Source: Lepidurus packardi (Eukaryota > Arthropoda > Branchiopoda > Notostraca > Triopsidae). Taken from it: DNA of 64,000 nt. Both the position numbers and the translations under genes were made by a program. This document shows, one piece after another, positions 36,201-48,200 of the stretch. The stretch is from contig JAKZAN010000001.1 of the NCBI GenBank assembly GCA_023053545.1, positions 1,942,565 through 2,006,564 on the forward strand, written 5' to 3'. Positions within the stretch are counted from its first letter, which is position 1. The number at the start of each line of letters is the position of its first letter. The notes under the pieces are model-generated. The model saw only the letters and a list, made by a program, of their open reading frames with translations, ran no database searches and had not been told where the DNA came from.

Positions 36201-39200
36201 AGCATGCAAATAAAAATGAAGAAGGAAAAATGAAGAAGGTTTATGCATCCATAACTGTCTTGCTTGGTCAATGCGGAAGACATTAGCGCCCAAACAGATG
36301 GAAAGGAAACCTGGGAATGAGCGGGGGTACCTAGCTAGTGGCTTTGCAGTTAAAAGAGTTTGGGAGCTTATGGCTCCTCGCTCCTGTAGCAGCCAAACTT
36401 GTTAACATTGACGCGCGCCCACAGATGGCATTGGCATCGAGTGTGCCCCATGTGTAGTAGGGTTTCAGAAATGCGTTAACTTCTTTAAAAGGTCACAATA
36501 ACAGATAATTGAGCTTTTAATTGTTAAATAACTCAAGCTGACTAGACTGCGGTAAATGATTGATACCTGGTACCTTTTATGCCAAAAAAAAAAATGTGTT
36601 AAATTGAAAAGCAAATGGTAAGATTACAGGATAAAAGCAGAATTCACTGGTAGTTCCCTCTTGAAATCTGTAAAACTACAAACAAAATAGTGTAAGCAAG
36701 GTTAAAATTAGTAGAAGCAACTAAGAAAACGTAAAAATATTTATTTTAGGTTTTACAGAAATTTTCTACTGTGTACCCACGTGCCATTTTTCACAGTTTT
36801 AGTAAAAATACGACATTGATCGAATGCCTAAAACAGTCCTAAATACTTTTTAATGCGTTCTAAACCCATAACAAAAAGCCTAGATGAGTGGTGGTTGGCA
36901 TCCCCCTGCACACATGCACACTGGTTTATAAGAGAGGGATAAAGAAAGCTTAAGGAAGTCGACTGGTAAAGCTAGTTGACTCGCGAGTTCCCATTTCTTA
37001 CGAGCAAGGAAGGACAGGGGGAGACAAGTGTAGAATATAGCAGTGAGCCGGGTTGGGGTTCCCAGTATCGAACCTTCCGATCCAGTATCGCGTGATGGCT
37101 GCGAGACGTCGACGGAGGAGTTTTTGTTGCTTACTTTCCCAGTCTTGAAGTGGGTGGGTGGACTTTTGGACTTTCGGGTATTGCCAACCCTTTCAGCCCT
37201 TGTTCAAGCCTATAGTCGTCGCGCGTTCTCGAGTTATTAAAAGCTACACGCAAACAGCCCGAAGCCCAGCCAAGAAAACATCGACGACACCACGTGACTT
37301 GGGTTGTTGCTATCGGAAGAAGAGCAAGATTGCTTTGGCTCCAAACTAGCGGTCGACGTGATCCCAAGCAGGGGTGTGGGCCTTCGGATTTAAAGGCAGG
37401 GGGGAATTAAGAAAGTTTACGCATTCTCATCAAGTATCACCTTCTACCCCACGGCTTGTCCCAAGCAATCCAAAGCAAGCCAAAGTGAAGACAAAAGGGG
37501 AGCACAAAAAGAAAAAAAGATAAGGTGTATTTCCAGAACCCACGCAGATAATTGCCCTAAAATCTTGAGGAAGCAGCGTAAAGGTGAACACGAGCGATTT
37601 TCTCCAGAGTCGAGCCGAGCCGGGCCGGGCCGCAGCATCCGTCAGCCACGACAGCGACTCCCTGGCTCCTGCTTCTTTTACTCTGCATTGATCCGCCCCT
37701 TCTCGTGGGTGCCACTTGCCTGCTTGCCGTCTTTGTTGTGCTCTCGACGAGACGCAAACCAGCGAGAAGTAACAGTAGGGCGTCGAAACTTTAGCTTGGA
37801 TAACGGCGTTGCTTTCTCAATTTCACTATTTTTCCTCCTTGCCTCTCACGTGTTGCCGTTTAACAGTGTATTAGTGTCACTTGCAGGACTAAACACGGCT
37901 TCAGTGTGAAGATTCTCTAGTGACTGATGTGCTAAGCTTTTCAGGCGTGGAGCAAAAGTGAGCCAAAGTGGGAGACAAGGATTTATCTGTATTTGTACTT
38001 TTTTAATTAAAAAGAAGGGAACGTATACCTAACGGAGGGCGATGAATTGTTTGGGTGCGACAAATGAAGTTGGCAGCAGCAACAGCAGTCCTAATTCAAG
38101 CCTGAGCATGGAACCGTTGGGTCTGAGTAAAGACCGTTTTCCGCGCACGCTGAGTACCAGTGTGTTGAGGATTAAGCATAGGTCATCCTTTTGGGAAAGG
38201 TTTTGGGAGCAGCACAATCGCAAGTTGCCGTAAGTGCTGGCGAGCTGGAGAACGTGAAATGAAACCTCACCGTTCAAAAATAAGATGGGAAGAACGGAAA
38301 TCGATGGGCTTTGACATATGCATCAGTCATTTTACTTTTGAAATTTAATTTCTTCCCAAAGCGTTCTTCTGAAGTGAAGAATGCTGGACTTGGCAAGCGT
38401 GTAATGGGATTGAACGAATAAAAAGTTTGACTTTTGGGGGGGTTTCTCCTTTTCGTTTTTTTAGGCATGGAGACGATTTAATTGTGACACCTTTCGCTCA
38501 AATTTTGGCTAGTCTTCGCAGCGTACGGAATAATTACATCAGTTTGACGAGCATTCCGGCCAACAGGTAAGCACAAGATTTGGGGAAGTTAAGGAGGTAA
38601 AGGGATTTAATGGATTAATTGAATTTCAAGTCAAGTCAAGGTTTCCGCTATGTTGCATTTCCAAGGCGATGGGGGGCAAAGGGGAAGGGAAACGACAAGA
38701 AGGGAAAACTAATTGGGGAGTAACTAGAAGAGACAGCCTAGTTTACATGTTAACTTGAAATCGGGGCTGCGAACCAGAGGAAACAGAAAGCAGAAGATTA
38801 TTTTGTCGAGGTTTTTGTTGTGCTCGTTCTCATAGACAGAATCTGTTTCCATGTCGGTCGTGCCGTACATGAAAATGAGTTTCGGGAAAAATTTAGCATT
38901 AAACCATTCCAGGCTCCTGTGTGTGAGTTCTTGCAACCTAGAACAGGAAGAGAGCAGCTCCCCATTTCCTTACATCGTCTGGATTCCTTAGGGGAATTTA
39001 AGTTGAAATATTTGTCTTTGTTTTTTTTTTCGTTTTGGAATTGGGAAACTTTTTGGGTGTGTTCCAGATTGGGCCCAACCCACCTTAAACTTTGTTGCCT
39101 TTAAAAAATCTTTTTTGGTTTTGTTTTTCTTGAACAGGTCACGCCGATCTTCACAAGCTGCTGGCGGAACTACTCCTCAGCCCAGGAATCTTTCTTTCGG

Positions 39201-42200
39201 AGGTAAATGTCGGTTTACATGAGCAGCTAGCTCTTTGCGTGACATTAACATTGTATGGAGCGAAATAAGGGATAGCCTAAAAGGACACTTAGCTAGTTAG
39301 CACCAAAAAACCACATATGAGATTTTGATGGGTACGTGTAGCCTAGATTCCTCTAAGAAGAATGATATTTGATTCAGTTTTTTACAAGTAGCCGTTCAGG
39401 AGTTATTGGATTACTTAGCTTTGGTCTTGACGTCATAGACGCGTCGTGGCGCTGCTTACGGTTCTTGTTACTATGGCTACTGTTTACTACCATGCCTTCA
39501 AACAGTAAACAAAGCTTTCGCGTTCCATGACCTAATACGTCTCTGATGTCAGAAAGCCACGTGATCCTATGTATTGACAATTATTTCTTTAATAGCTTAA
39601 TTACTACTTCACGTATGATAGAAGGAAAGGTATCACTAGAAACTAGATCTTCTGCTCTAGTTTTAGGAAATGTTTTTGATGGCTATAATCCTTTAAGGCG
39701 ATAGAGGGTATATTATCCTACAAAAGTACCATTAATAGGACCATCTTTCGATATCTTTTTTTTATTATTGATATAAGATAATAATATGTGGCGTTACATA
39801 TTATTGCTGCTCCACGGCAGGTCCAAGTGCACGTGTTCCATATGCAACATTATGCATAATATATTATGCCATATTATGCATAATAGTATGCAGTTTTTGT
39901 TACAAGTATCTAAACAAAAGGCTAATAAAATAAGATTTAGATTGCCAGTTTGCGAGTAACTTGAACCTAGTTAACCGTCTTTGTGGTCAATTCGTTCTTT
40001 GTAGCGTTAGTTACGTTCACTATTAAGAGTAACATGAATTTCGTTCTAGTAATAAAACACTCGCTACAGTGAAGGGATAATATAAGGAAAGTAGTTTAGC
40101 ATTCTTAACATGTTTACGAAACTTCTCACGCATACCGCCTTTTCTTGAAATGAACACACGAGAATAATATGCCCTGTTCTTTTGCCAAACAGTGAACAAG
40201 ATAGTAACCAGTACTTGCTCATTACTCTGAAGTTCAATGACTCGTCTCAAGTTTCTTCTGTTTTTAAAAGTCTCCCCTAAAAATCATAGTAATAATGACA
40301 CCAATTCTTTCAGTCTAAAACGTGTTTTCGTAACAGAGAAGCGGCTTAGCTTTGTGCGAGCCGAAAAGAAGATAAGAAGATGAGGGGGGTGGAGGGGGCA
40401 GTAAAGGGCAAGAGAAATACTAAACGAAAGATTGGGCGGGCCCTATCTCGCTTTCTTTCGTACTCTATCCCAGCATTTTGTCTCAATCCAAGAACGCACG
40501 TGTGGAAATGCCGATAGATGGCAGGAGCGGGGGCACGTGTTCCATTTACGAGGCTTTTTGGCGACAAGCGTTTCTAAAAAGAAAAAGACGGACTAGGTTG
40601 CGACGTTTCGTATATGGAAGTAGCTGGAGAGAGCTCTGCTGTCAGCAATTCCCACGTGATTTCTTGGGAACAGTCCTAGGAGACCGATATTTCTTCTTCT
40701 GGGACCGAGAAGGTGGACTTGGGGGGGACAAGGGTGGTATAGGAGGAAGAAACGTGGCCAGAGATAAATTAAGACTTTTGCTCCTGTAGCTTTATTGATC
40801 TTTTCGGTTAGCGTACCATCCCAGCTATTCTTTCCGGACTGTTTATATCCTTCCGAGGACTCGGACTTACTTTAGAAATAAAGTGTGTAGAAATGAACGC
40901 GTATGCGTAGAACTTATTGATGAATTGTAGACGTGTGTGTAGGAATTACAATTACTAAAAAAAAATTGGCTAATAGAGTTGTTGGCTTTGTCCCCAGATG
41001 ATGCGTACATGCGATTGGCTATGGAAACGTTGGAAGAGTTGGATTGGTGTCTGGATCAATTGGAAACGATACAAACCCATCGATCTGTCAGCGATATGGC
41101 GTCCAGCAAGGTAAGACGACTAGAGTAAAATTGAATGTCCAAACCATAACCAAAATGAAATAGTGGTGAAAACTCGTGAAGCACCTTTAATTCATATGTT
41201 ATTAACAAAGAAAAGGAGAAGGGTCAGTCGGGGATGTTACATGCAGCTCGTGATCAATGATGTTATTCAAGGCCTGTCTTTTGTTAGGCTCTTTTTGGGT
41301 ACTTTCCGGCTTTTACTTTGTGGGTATTCAAGATTTCTTTGGAAGTTATTTTAGTAAAGAAAGTGTGGGCCAGAAGAAACGGTTCTATAAGCCTCCACCC
41401 GACTGAAAAGCCCAAGCCCGGCCATCAGCATTTGAAATAGATTTCAATAGCCCGTTTTCAATCCAGGGTCTCTCTTTTTAGCTTTTAGCAACTGGCATCA
41501 TGCTTGAATCTGCCTTTCAAGTGCACAACTCAAAAAAACGACTGACGTCCGACTGTAGACCCAAGTCTCCCTTTTTTGGACACCTCCAAAAAGCCAACAT
41601 GGCCCTCACGTGTCCAATCACGAGTCCAAGAATCCATAGGAAAGAAAAAAAAGCCTCAGCTTTTTATTTCCCATTCCAAAGTATCGTATTCAAACCTTTC
41701 TGCCTCTGCTTGACCACCGACCCTGAAAAAAAAGTTAATGTAATTCTACAATATGTAATTACTTATTGAAATGCTATTTTACATTTATATTTTTTGTTTT
41801 ACTAATTATTATTTCATTTATTGTAGAGTAATCTAACGTAAAGATAGTTTTTACATGGGAAATTTGCGGATTTGCTAAAAAGAAATTTGTTTATTTATTA
41901 TCTTAAAGATAACATTTCATTGTCTTATGTCCACTATGAAAAGTCCAGTGACAAATCAGTTGTACGTATTTGGAAGGTCACGGTGTACTTCAAGTCGTTG
42001 ATCTTTTTTGTCAAAAGATGGCGTTGATGTCATATTCCTGTATCGTGACACTTTTGCAACTCTGAAACGAAACTTGGATGATTTATTTTCAATTTTCATA
42101 ACTTGAGTAAGTTTAAAGAAATCATATACAAAATCGTTGGCAGCGTTTGAAGATAGTGTTAGAAAGAATTTTGTCAATTATATCGTTAAATTTCTGTTTA

Positions 42201-45200
42201 AACTTTTGTTTCAAGTTGATTCTCGTAATATAAGGGTATGACATCAGTGCCATCTTTTGACAAAAAATGGCATTGATGTCATATTCCTGTATCGTGACAC
42301 TTTTGCAACTCTGAAACGAAACTTGGATGATTTATTTTCAATTTTCATAACTTGAGTAAGTTTAAAGAAATCATATAAAAAATCGTTGGCAGCGTTTTAG
42401 GATAGTTTTAGAAAGAATTTGGTCAATTATATCGTTAAATTTCTGTTTAAACTTTTGTTTCAAGTTGATTCTCGTAATATAAGGGTATGACATCAGTGCC
42501 ATCTTTTGACAAAAATGTAGACTACTTGAAGTTATCAAGTAGTAAGAATCAATAAGAAGGAAAGTACTGAGCAGATGATTACTACTTTTTTCCTGAATTT
42601 ATTTGGATTTATTTCGTACTATAAATGATTCAAAAAATTTCCTTGGGATTTCAGTTTCATTATTTTGTTCGGGGGATATACCTAGCCTTAAGCAGCAGGC
42701 GAGGCAGAAGGGTCGATATCTGGCCCCATAGCTTTCAACAAGCAACACTTTCCTGTCTTTTTCGTTCTTATGTTGAGAAGCAGAAGAAATTGCGTCGCGA
42801 TGACGTCAGTGGAAACGCTTTATTGGGCGTGTATTGACGTCATGCCCTCGAGCTAGCCCCCCTCCCCTTTCCCTTCAAGGCACTTTTTCGTTACCCAACC
42901 TTTATTGATATTCAATCAACAATTTGCTTCCTCTATTTCACGACTCTGACTCTTTATACACCGTTCGAAAGATGGAAAACTTGAAAGCAGTCATTAAACT
43001 TCCAGCTGCACTCATTAGGTCTTAAAACTTTTTGTTACCACCAATATTGTTCTCTTGTGCTCTTCTAAGTATTTCTTTTGACTCAATCTGCAAAAAAGCT
43101 AAAGGAATTTCTAAATGAGCAAAAATAGAAATACGTTTCTTGGAAGGCGTCTTTGAAGGACATGGTATAACTAATTGATGAAGCGGGCGTATCATTGGCA
43201 CATGGCACGTCTTATTTTTTGGTCGTTTACCCGGACATTTTCTCCTCTTTAAAAAAAATAGAAAAAAGCGAGCGATGACAAGATTAGACGGAGGGTTTAT
43301 GATAGTCCCTTTTTTATTAGTTGGTTGAATTTAGTCCAAGGCTGGGGTTATTGGGAAGAAAGCAACCATTAGCTCTCCAGTTTTGTTTTGTTTTTGTACA
43401 GAGTGACCAAAAAGAAAAGGAGTTCCCTAGAAAGTGAGATGTTCTTTTTTTACGCACCTTTTTCGTATCTATTTTTGGTGAGCAAGATGAGCCCTAGGGG
43501 TCAAATCATTAACTTCACTCTTCCTCCTTGACTTCCCTCGGTTCGGATCCTTGACAAATTCTCGTTCACTCGCATAGTTCGGCTCATCAGTGGAGCAGTA
43601 ATACGTCTTCATATCTGACACTAGGCAGCACTAGTAACATAAAAGTTGATAGAAATACCTTCCAGGTGGCGTGATTTGATTTAAGAGAGCTATGCGAACC
43701 AAAATAAAATAAAATAATTTTAAAAAAAAAGTTGCTATGGTCCAGGTTCAGCTAGTTTTTTTCCATCTGTTTTTGTCCCGTTAATTAAAAGAGAAGAGAA
43801 ACGGCCGAAGCAAAGCAAGCATTTGTAGCGCATGCTCTGTAGCATTCCAGGGCCAAGGCTGGCAAGTATTGGCATTGGCATTCGATTACACGAGACTCGC
43901 TGACGTTTCCGAGCACTCGCAACAAACTCGTGAGGAAGATTGTCTTGCAACTCCCACTTTGACTTCCAAACCGTAATCTACAAGCAATATTTATTTTGCG
44001 CTCGTTTTGCAAAAACGCGGGGGATTTAACCATGCTGAGTGTAAGTGATTGCAGTGACGTCAGTGCCGCGGAAACTCGACTTGGTCTATCCCAGCTTGTA
44101 TTGGGAGCAGTGGATTGAAGACGTTTTTCCTTTGGATCTTCCGTACCACAGTCTAATAAAAAATCGAAAGGAAGACAGAAAAGAAAACTTTAAGTTCATA
44201 AAAAAGGGAAGAATGGCCACCAATAGCTGGCCCGAGTGTCACGCTAGTACGAGTAATGCCAGTTATGCCGCCAAAACCCGCCATGGAATGCGCCACGCGA
44301 AAAAGTGCCATTCTAGTCCCAATATGTACCCTTCTCTGCACCCCCTCGTACCGTACAACGACGCCAGTATTGGCGTAGAGCAGCAGACCAGTCTTCTCGC
44401 TAGACACATGAAATGCAAGCAGGTAAAAATCAGAAGAAGCTCTTTCTTGGAAATATTAGGGGGGACCAAAAAAGTGGACCTACCAGGTTCACCTACCAGT
44501 GGACCTACCAGGTACCAGCCCAGGAATTTCTGCTTAGGAAAAAACGCGGTAAAAAGGGACCCCTAAAAAATGAGTTGATGAGGGAGTCGTTTTGTATTAA
44601 GAATATCGTTAAGAGAACTTGGCCTTGGATCCAGACAGGCAATCAAACGTAAAGTTTTATTTATTTATTTATTTATTTAAATAGCGTACATACGTGTTTA
44701 GCTTGTGCGACTGTTTCTCTTTTGGTTGGGAAAGTTCGTTATGGATTCCTTTTTCTTTAGATAGTGATTGTGTTAAAAGGAAAAGGCGCCTACGGTGCTT
44801 AGGTAATTAAATGAAGTGTCCAAGGTTGATGGACATCGAAGAAGAATTCTTGACAGGCGCCAGGAAAGCGAAGAAAAAAAATGAAAGAAAGAAATTGGGA
44901 GAATAGTTGAACAAATTCGAGGGCTTAAAATACACACGTACGGCTGAGATGGCGATGTGCTTTCGCTCTTTCCACCTGGGCTATCGCATAGCATGTGTGA
45001 CTTGTTGGGCGCGCGACTCTGGCGCACCGTTTTAAAAATAAGTTTGGGGGAAGGGCTTGTGACGTACTGGAATGCGAAAGAAATGACTTTTCAAAACTCT
45101 TCTTGGCTGTTTTTATTTTTTTTTTTAAAAAAAAGAAGCTGTAAATGCCCCAAGTTTGTTTTGACGTTAAAAGCGAGGAGAGTGGGTTAAGCAAATAAAG

Positions 45201-48200
45201 GAGAAGCTGTAAAGTACTTTGCAAAATTGGGTTCAGCAGAACAGCGTGCAACACGCGAAATAAGACGAGCCTCCCGTCTAGCAGTCAAAAAGAAAGACAA
45301 ATGACCCTATTTCCCGTAGATTGCGTTTGGCTAACTGCCGAGGTGCGTTGTAACTTTTCTTTTAGCCTACTTGTGAACTTACCATCGAGAGCATTACATT
45401 TCGGAGGTTTGTTTTAAAATTTAGTCTTATCTTATCTTATAAGAAGTAGAAGTCGTTTAAAATTACATTTAAGTATTCTAAAGCTGTTTTTAATTCGTAG
45501 CATTTATACGAATTTTATAATTTCATGTTATTTATACGAACATTTTTATAATTCGTAACATTTATATCTAACGTGTGAAGTTAAAAGGTGGCTGAAAAGC
45601 CGTCCAAATTCCAAATGAAATTTTAAGAGGATTTAGAAAACAGGGATTAGATCATAGTTTTATTATTTCGTTGGCTAATTAAACTGTTTGGCTTTAAACT
45701 ATTTTGTTCATGAAACCGCACTGTGGTGCGCCTGAATTCTGTGATTAAAGCGAGTACATTATGGAGATTTCAGATTAAGTCTGGTTTACAATCTTAGAAC
45801 GGACACATACAGTAGCATTGTGCACACGTGATCGTTAGTTCATCTGAATTTGTGTTTTTTTTGCTGTATAACAAAGGAAGGCAGAACGTTTGTGTAACCG
45901 AGTTCTCGCGAAAATTCCCCGGCGAGCATAGGCATTGTTCTTCGCGAGAAACGAGGTTTACAAACAATTGCTGAGAAAAGCTAAAATTGGGAATATAGGA
46001 AACTCGCTGAGAGTTCCAGAGCCAAGCTAAGCCAAACCTCAAACCATGAAGCATAAAAGCCGACCCAGTTGGTGTGCTCACTTCAGTTTAAATATTCGAT
46101 CCGAAGGACAGAGATCGTAGTACTTGAGCTGTTATTACTTGTTAAGCCGGAAGATATTAAGCATTTATTTTTATAAAAGTGAAGATCTTGGATTCGATGC
46201 AAGCAATCAGTCTGAGGATACTGCCAAGTGAACTAATTCAAGCCAAGGTTCGGTAGTATTTGAAAAATCCAAGTTGAAAATCCAAGTTGGCTGAGCCTTG
46301 AGGATTGAGAATTTGATTGAAAGTGATCGACATTTTGGTTAAATAATGCGGACTTATTCCTTTTGTGTGGGACAGTTTAAAAGGATGCTGAACAAGGAGC
46401 TGAGCCACTTTTCCGAGTCCAGTCGATCCGGAAACCAGATATCAGAGTACATATGCTCCACCTTTTTGGGTAATTATACACTTTTATATTATCTTAATTC
46501 GAACCGAAATTGTACTATTTATCTATGTGCTTATTTTATTTATTTATTTTTTTTTGCTTGTTTTGAAGTAAGCTAAGATCACATGTCCCAGCATTTCTTC
46601 GTAACTTTTTATTTCTTCTTTGGTATTGCGCGTGTTCCTTCCTTTTCTATGCCATACAACAACCGCATTTCAAACGGTCCGCGCACTTTAGATTAGACCA
46701 GGGGGACTAATCGTTCATTTGTAACCTTGGGCAACGGATTATGAGATGTATTTCGGGATGTGTCCGCTATTTTGCTGCTCCGAATATAGTAAAGAGCCAC
46801 AGCCAGTCGTAGTAGCAGTAATATGTACCAGTTTCTTCCAACACAGCCTTGATTTTTGGTTTCTGGAAATCGAACAAAAGCGAAACTTCCAAGTTTACTT
46901 CGAACACAGCTTCAGGGACACATGTCCGCTCTTTACGAGGAAAATGGAACGACAGGAGAAGATCTAGGGGCGTGTCCTTAGATAGTTTGCTTCCCCTGAA
47001 GAAGATCCCCAACCCTCGTCTTCTGAAAGGAACAAAACGAACAAAACGGTGTATTTTCTTTCTTTTTCGTGTTCTTTTTCTCTTTCCCCCTGGTTTGGGG
47101 CGAGAGAGTCCCTGGCTCTCTTCATCTCAGCATGGCATAGCTTTCGCTGAGGAAGCAGATCGATTGGATGCACACACCCTAAGACGTAAAAGGGGGGACA
47201 AAGTGTGACAGAACGTGGATAAGCAGCAAAGGAAGCAGAAAGGGGCACACATGAGGGAATCTTTTAAGATTGTCACATGTCGATTTTGTAAATAGAAAAA
47301 TACCGGAAAGATTAATAGATATTTCCGTTTATGTTTCTTATAGATAAGCAGCAAGAGCTGGATCTGCCGTCCTTACGTATTGACGACGGCGAATTAAGTC
47401 GAGCGCCTGCCGGGAAGAAGAAGGAATGGAGCAGTGGAAGTGTAGGAGGAGCCAACGCCGGACCAGGAGGCTCGTCGTCCTCGGCGACAGCTAGCAGCAG
47501 CAAACCAGGCGGCGTTTTGACGTCCAGCAGCACGAGTAACAGCAATAGCAAGCCCATGTCGCATATTTCAGGCGTCAAGCGACCCCTTATGCATTCGAAT
47601 AGCTTAACCACCGACAAAGTCCCCAAATTTGGCGTGGAAGCGGGAGACGAACCTGAGTTGGGCAAGGTAAAAATCCTATAAATTCAGTTTTGAAGCTCCT
47701 GGAAGCGAAGAGGGCAAAGGGAGAGAGCGAACGAGAAAGAGAGGGAGAGAGCGAGAATAAGATCGACTAATGAACGAACGAATGTTGGGACTTTATAAGC
47801 ATGGGAAGAAAAGGAAATGAGATGCTCTGGAAAGAATTATAATTAAACTGGGGAGATGAAAAGAAAAGGTAATATTGATAGATGTCTTTCTGTCTGTCCC
47901 TGTTTATTGCTTAGGTGTTGGACGACATCGATCGATGGGGGATTGATATCTTCAGAATAGGAGAGCTTTCTCATCATAGGCCGCTGACTGTCATCACGTA
48001 TACCATATTTAAGGTATTGCTTTTCCGTTTCAGTACAAAATATTGCTGTTTCCGGCTAAATAACTGAAGGGGAAGAAAATAACTGAAGGGGGAGAAAAGA
48101 GAACAAAGCTTTAAAACAGAGCTTTCGTTTTGTAAATCGCAACAGGAGCGCGAACTAATGAAAGCGTTTAAAATCCCGGCGAAAACCCTGGTGGCGTTCA

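Larger units (their letters stand above)
34760..38041. other. PDE4 intron within UCR1
   Basis: About 3.3 kb. It has two palindromic TGACGTCA sites (35507-35514; 35859-35866, the latter within CATGACGTCATG) and a CpG-rich GTCGACGTCGACG stretch at about 35520. No recognised exon until 38042. The 450 bp before 38042 are open in one frame and probably form the 5' UTR or promoter of exon G. Confidence 0.55.
39203..40997. other. PDE4 intron with a dispersed repeat
   Basis: About 1.8 kb. It holds a repeat shared with 61381-61605, an AT-rich zone with two ATTATGCATAAT palindromes, and an ORF with ATG at 40508 whose donors are weak. The acceptor is TCCCCAG at 40991-40997. Confidence 0.6.
41111..44212. 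other. PDE4 intron leading to the short-form promoter
   Basis: About 3.1 kb with a tandem TIR element (41987-42532), three TGACGTCA sites (42801, 42835, 44055) and GT/CT-rich tracts. No coding exon recognised before 44213. Confidence 0.6.

Noticed and set aside
40508..40789. Another PDE4 alternative first exon in the intron before 40998
   Set aside because: An ATG-led frame exists, but the only phase-1 donors (GAAG|GTGGAC, AAGG|GTGGTA) are poor; not called without transcript data.
45494..45512. loxP-like site (TTCGTA-7 bp-TACGAA)
   Set aside because: Only the inner arms match; it sits among local AT-rich TTCGTA/TACGAA repeats, so the resemblance is chance.
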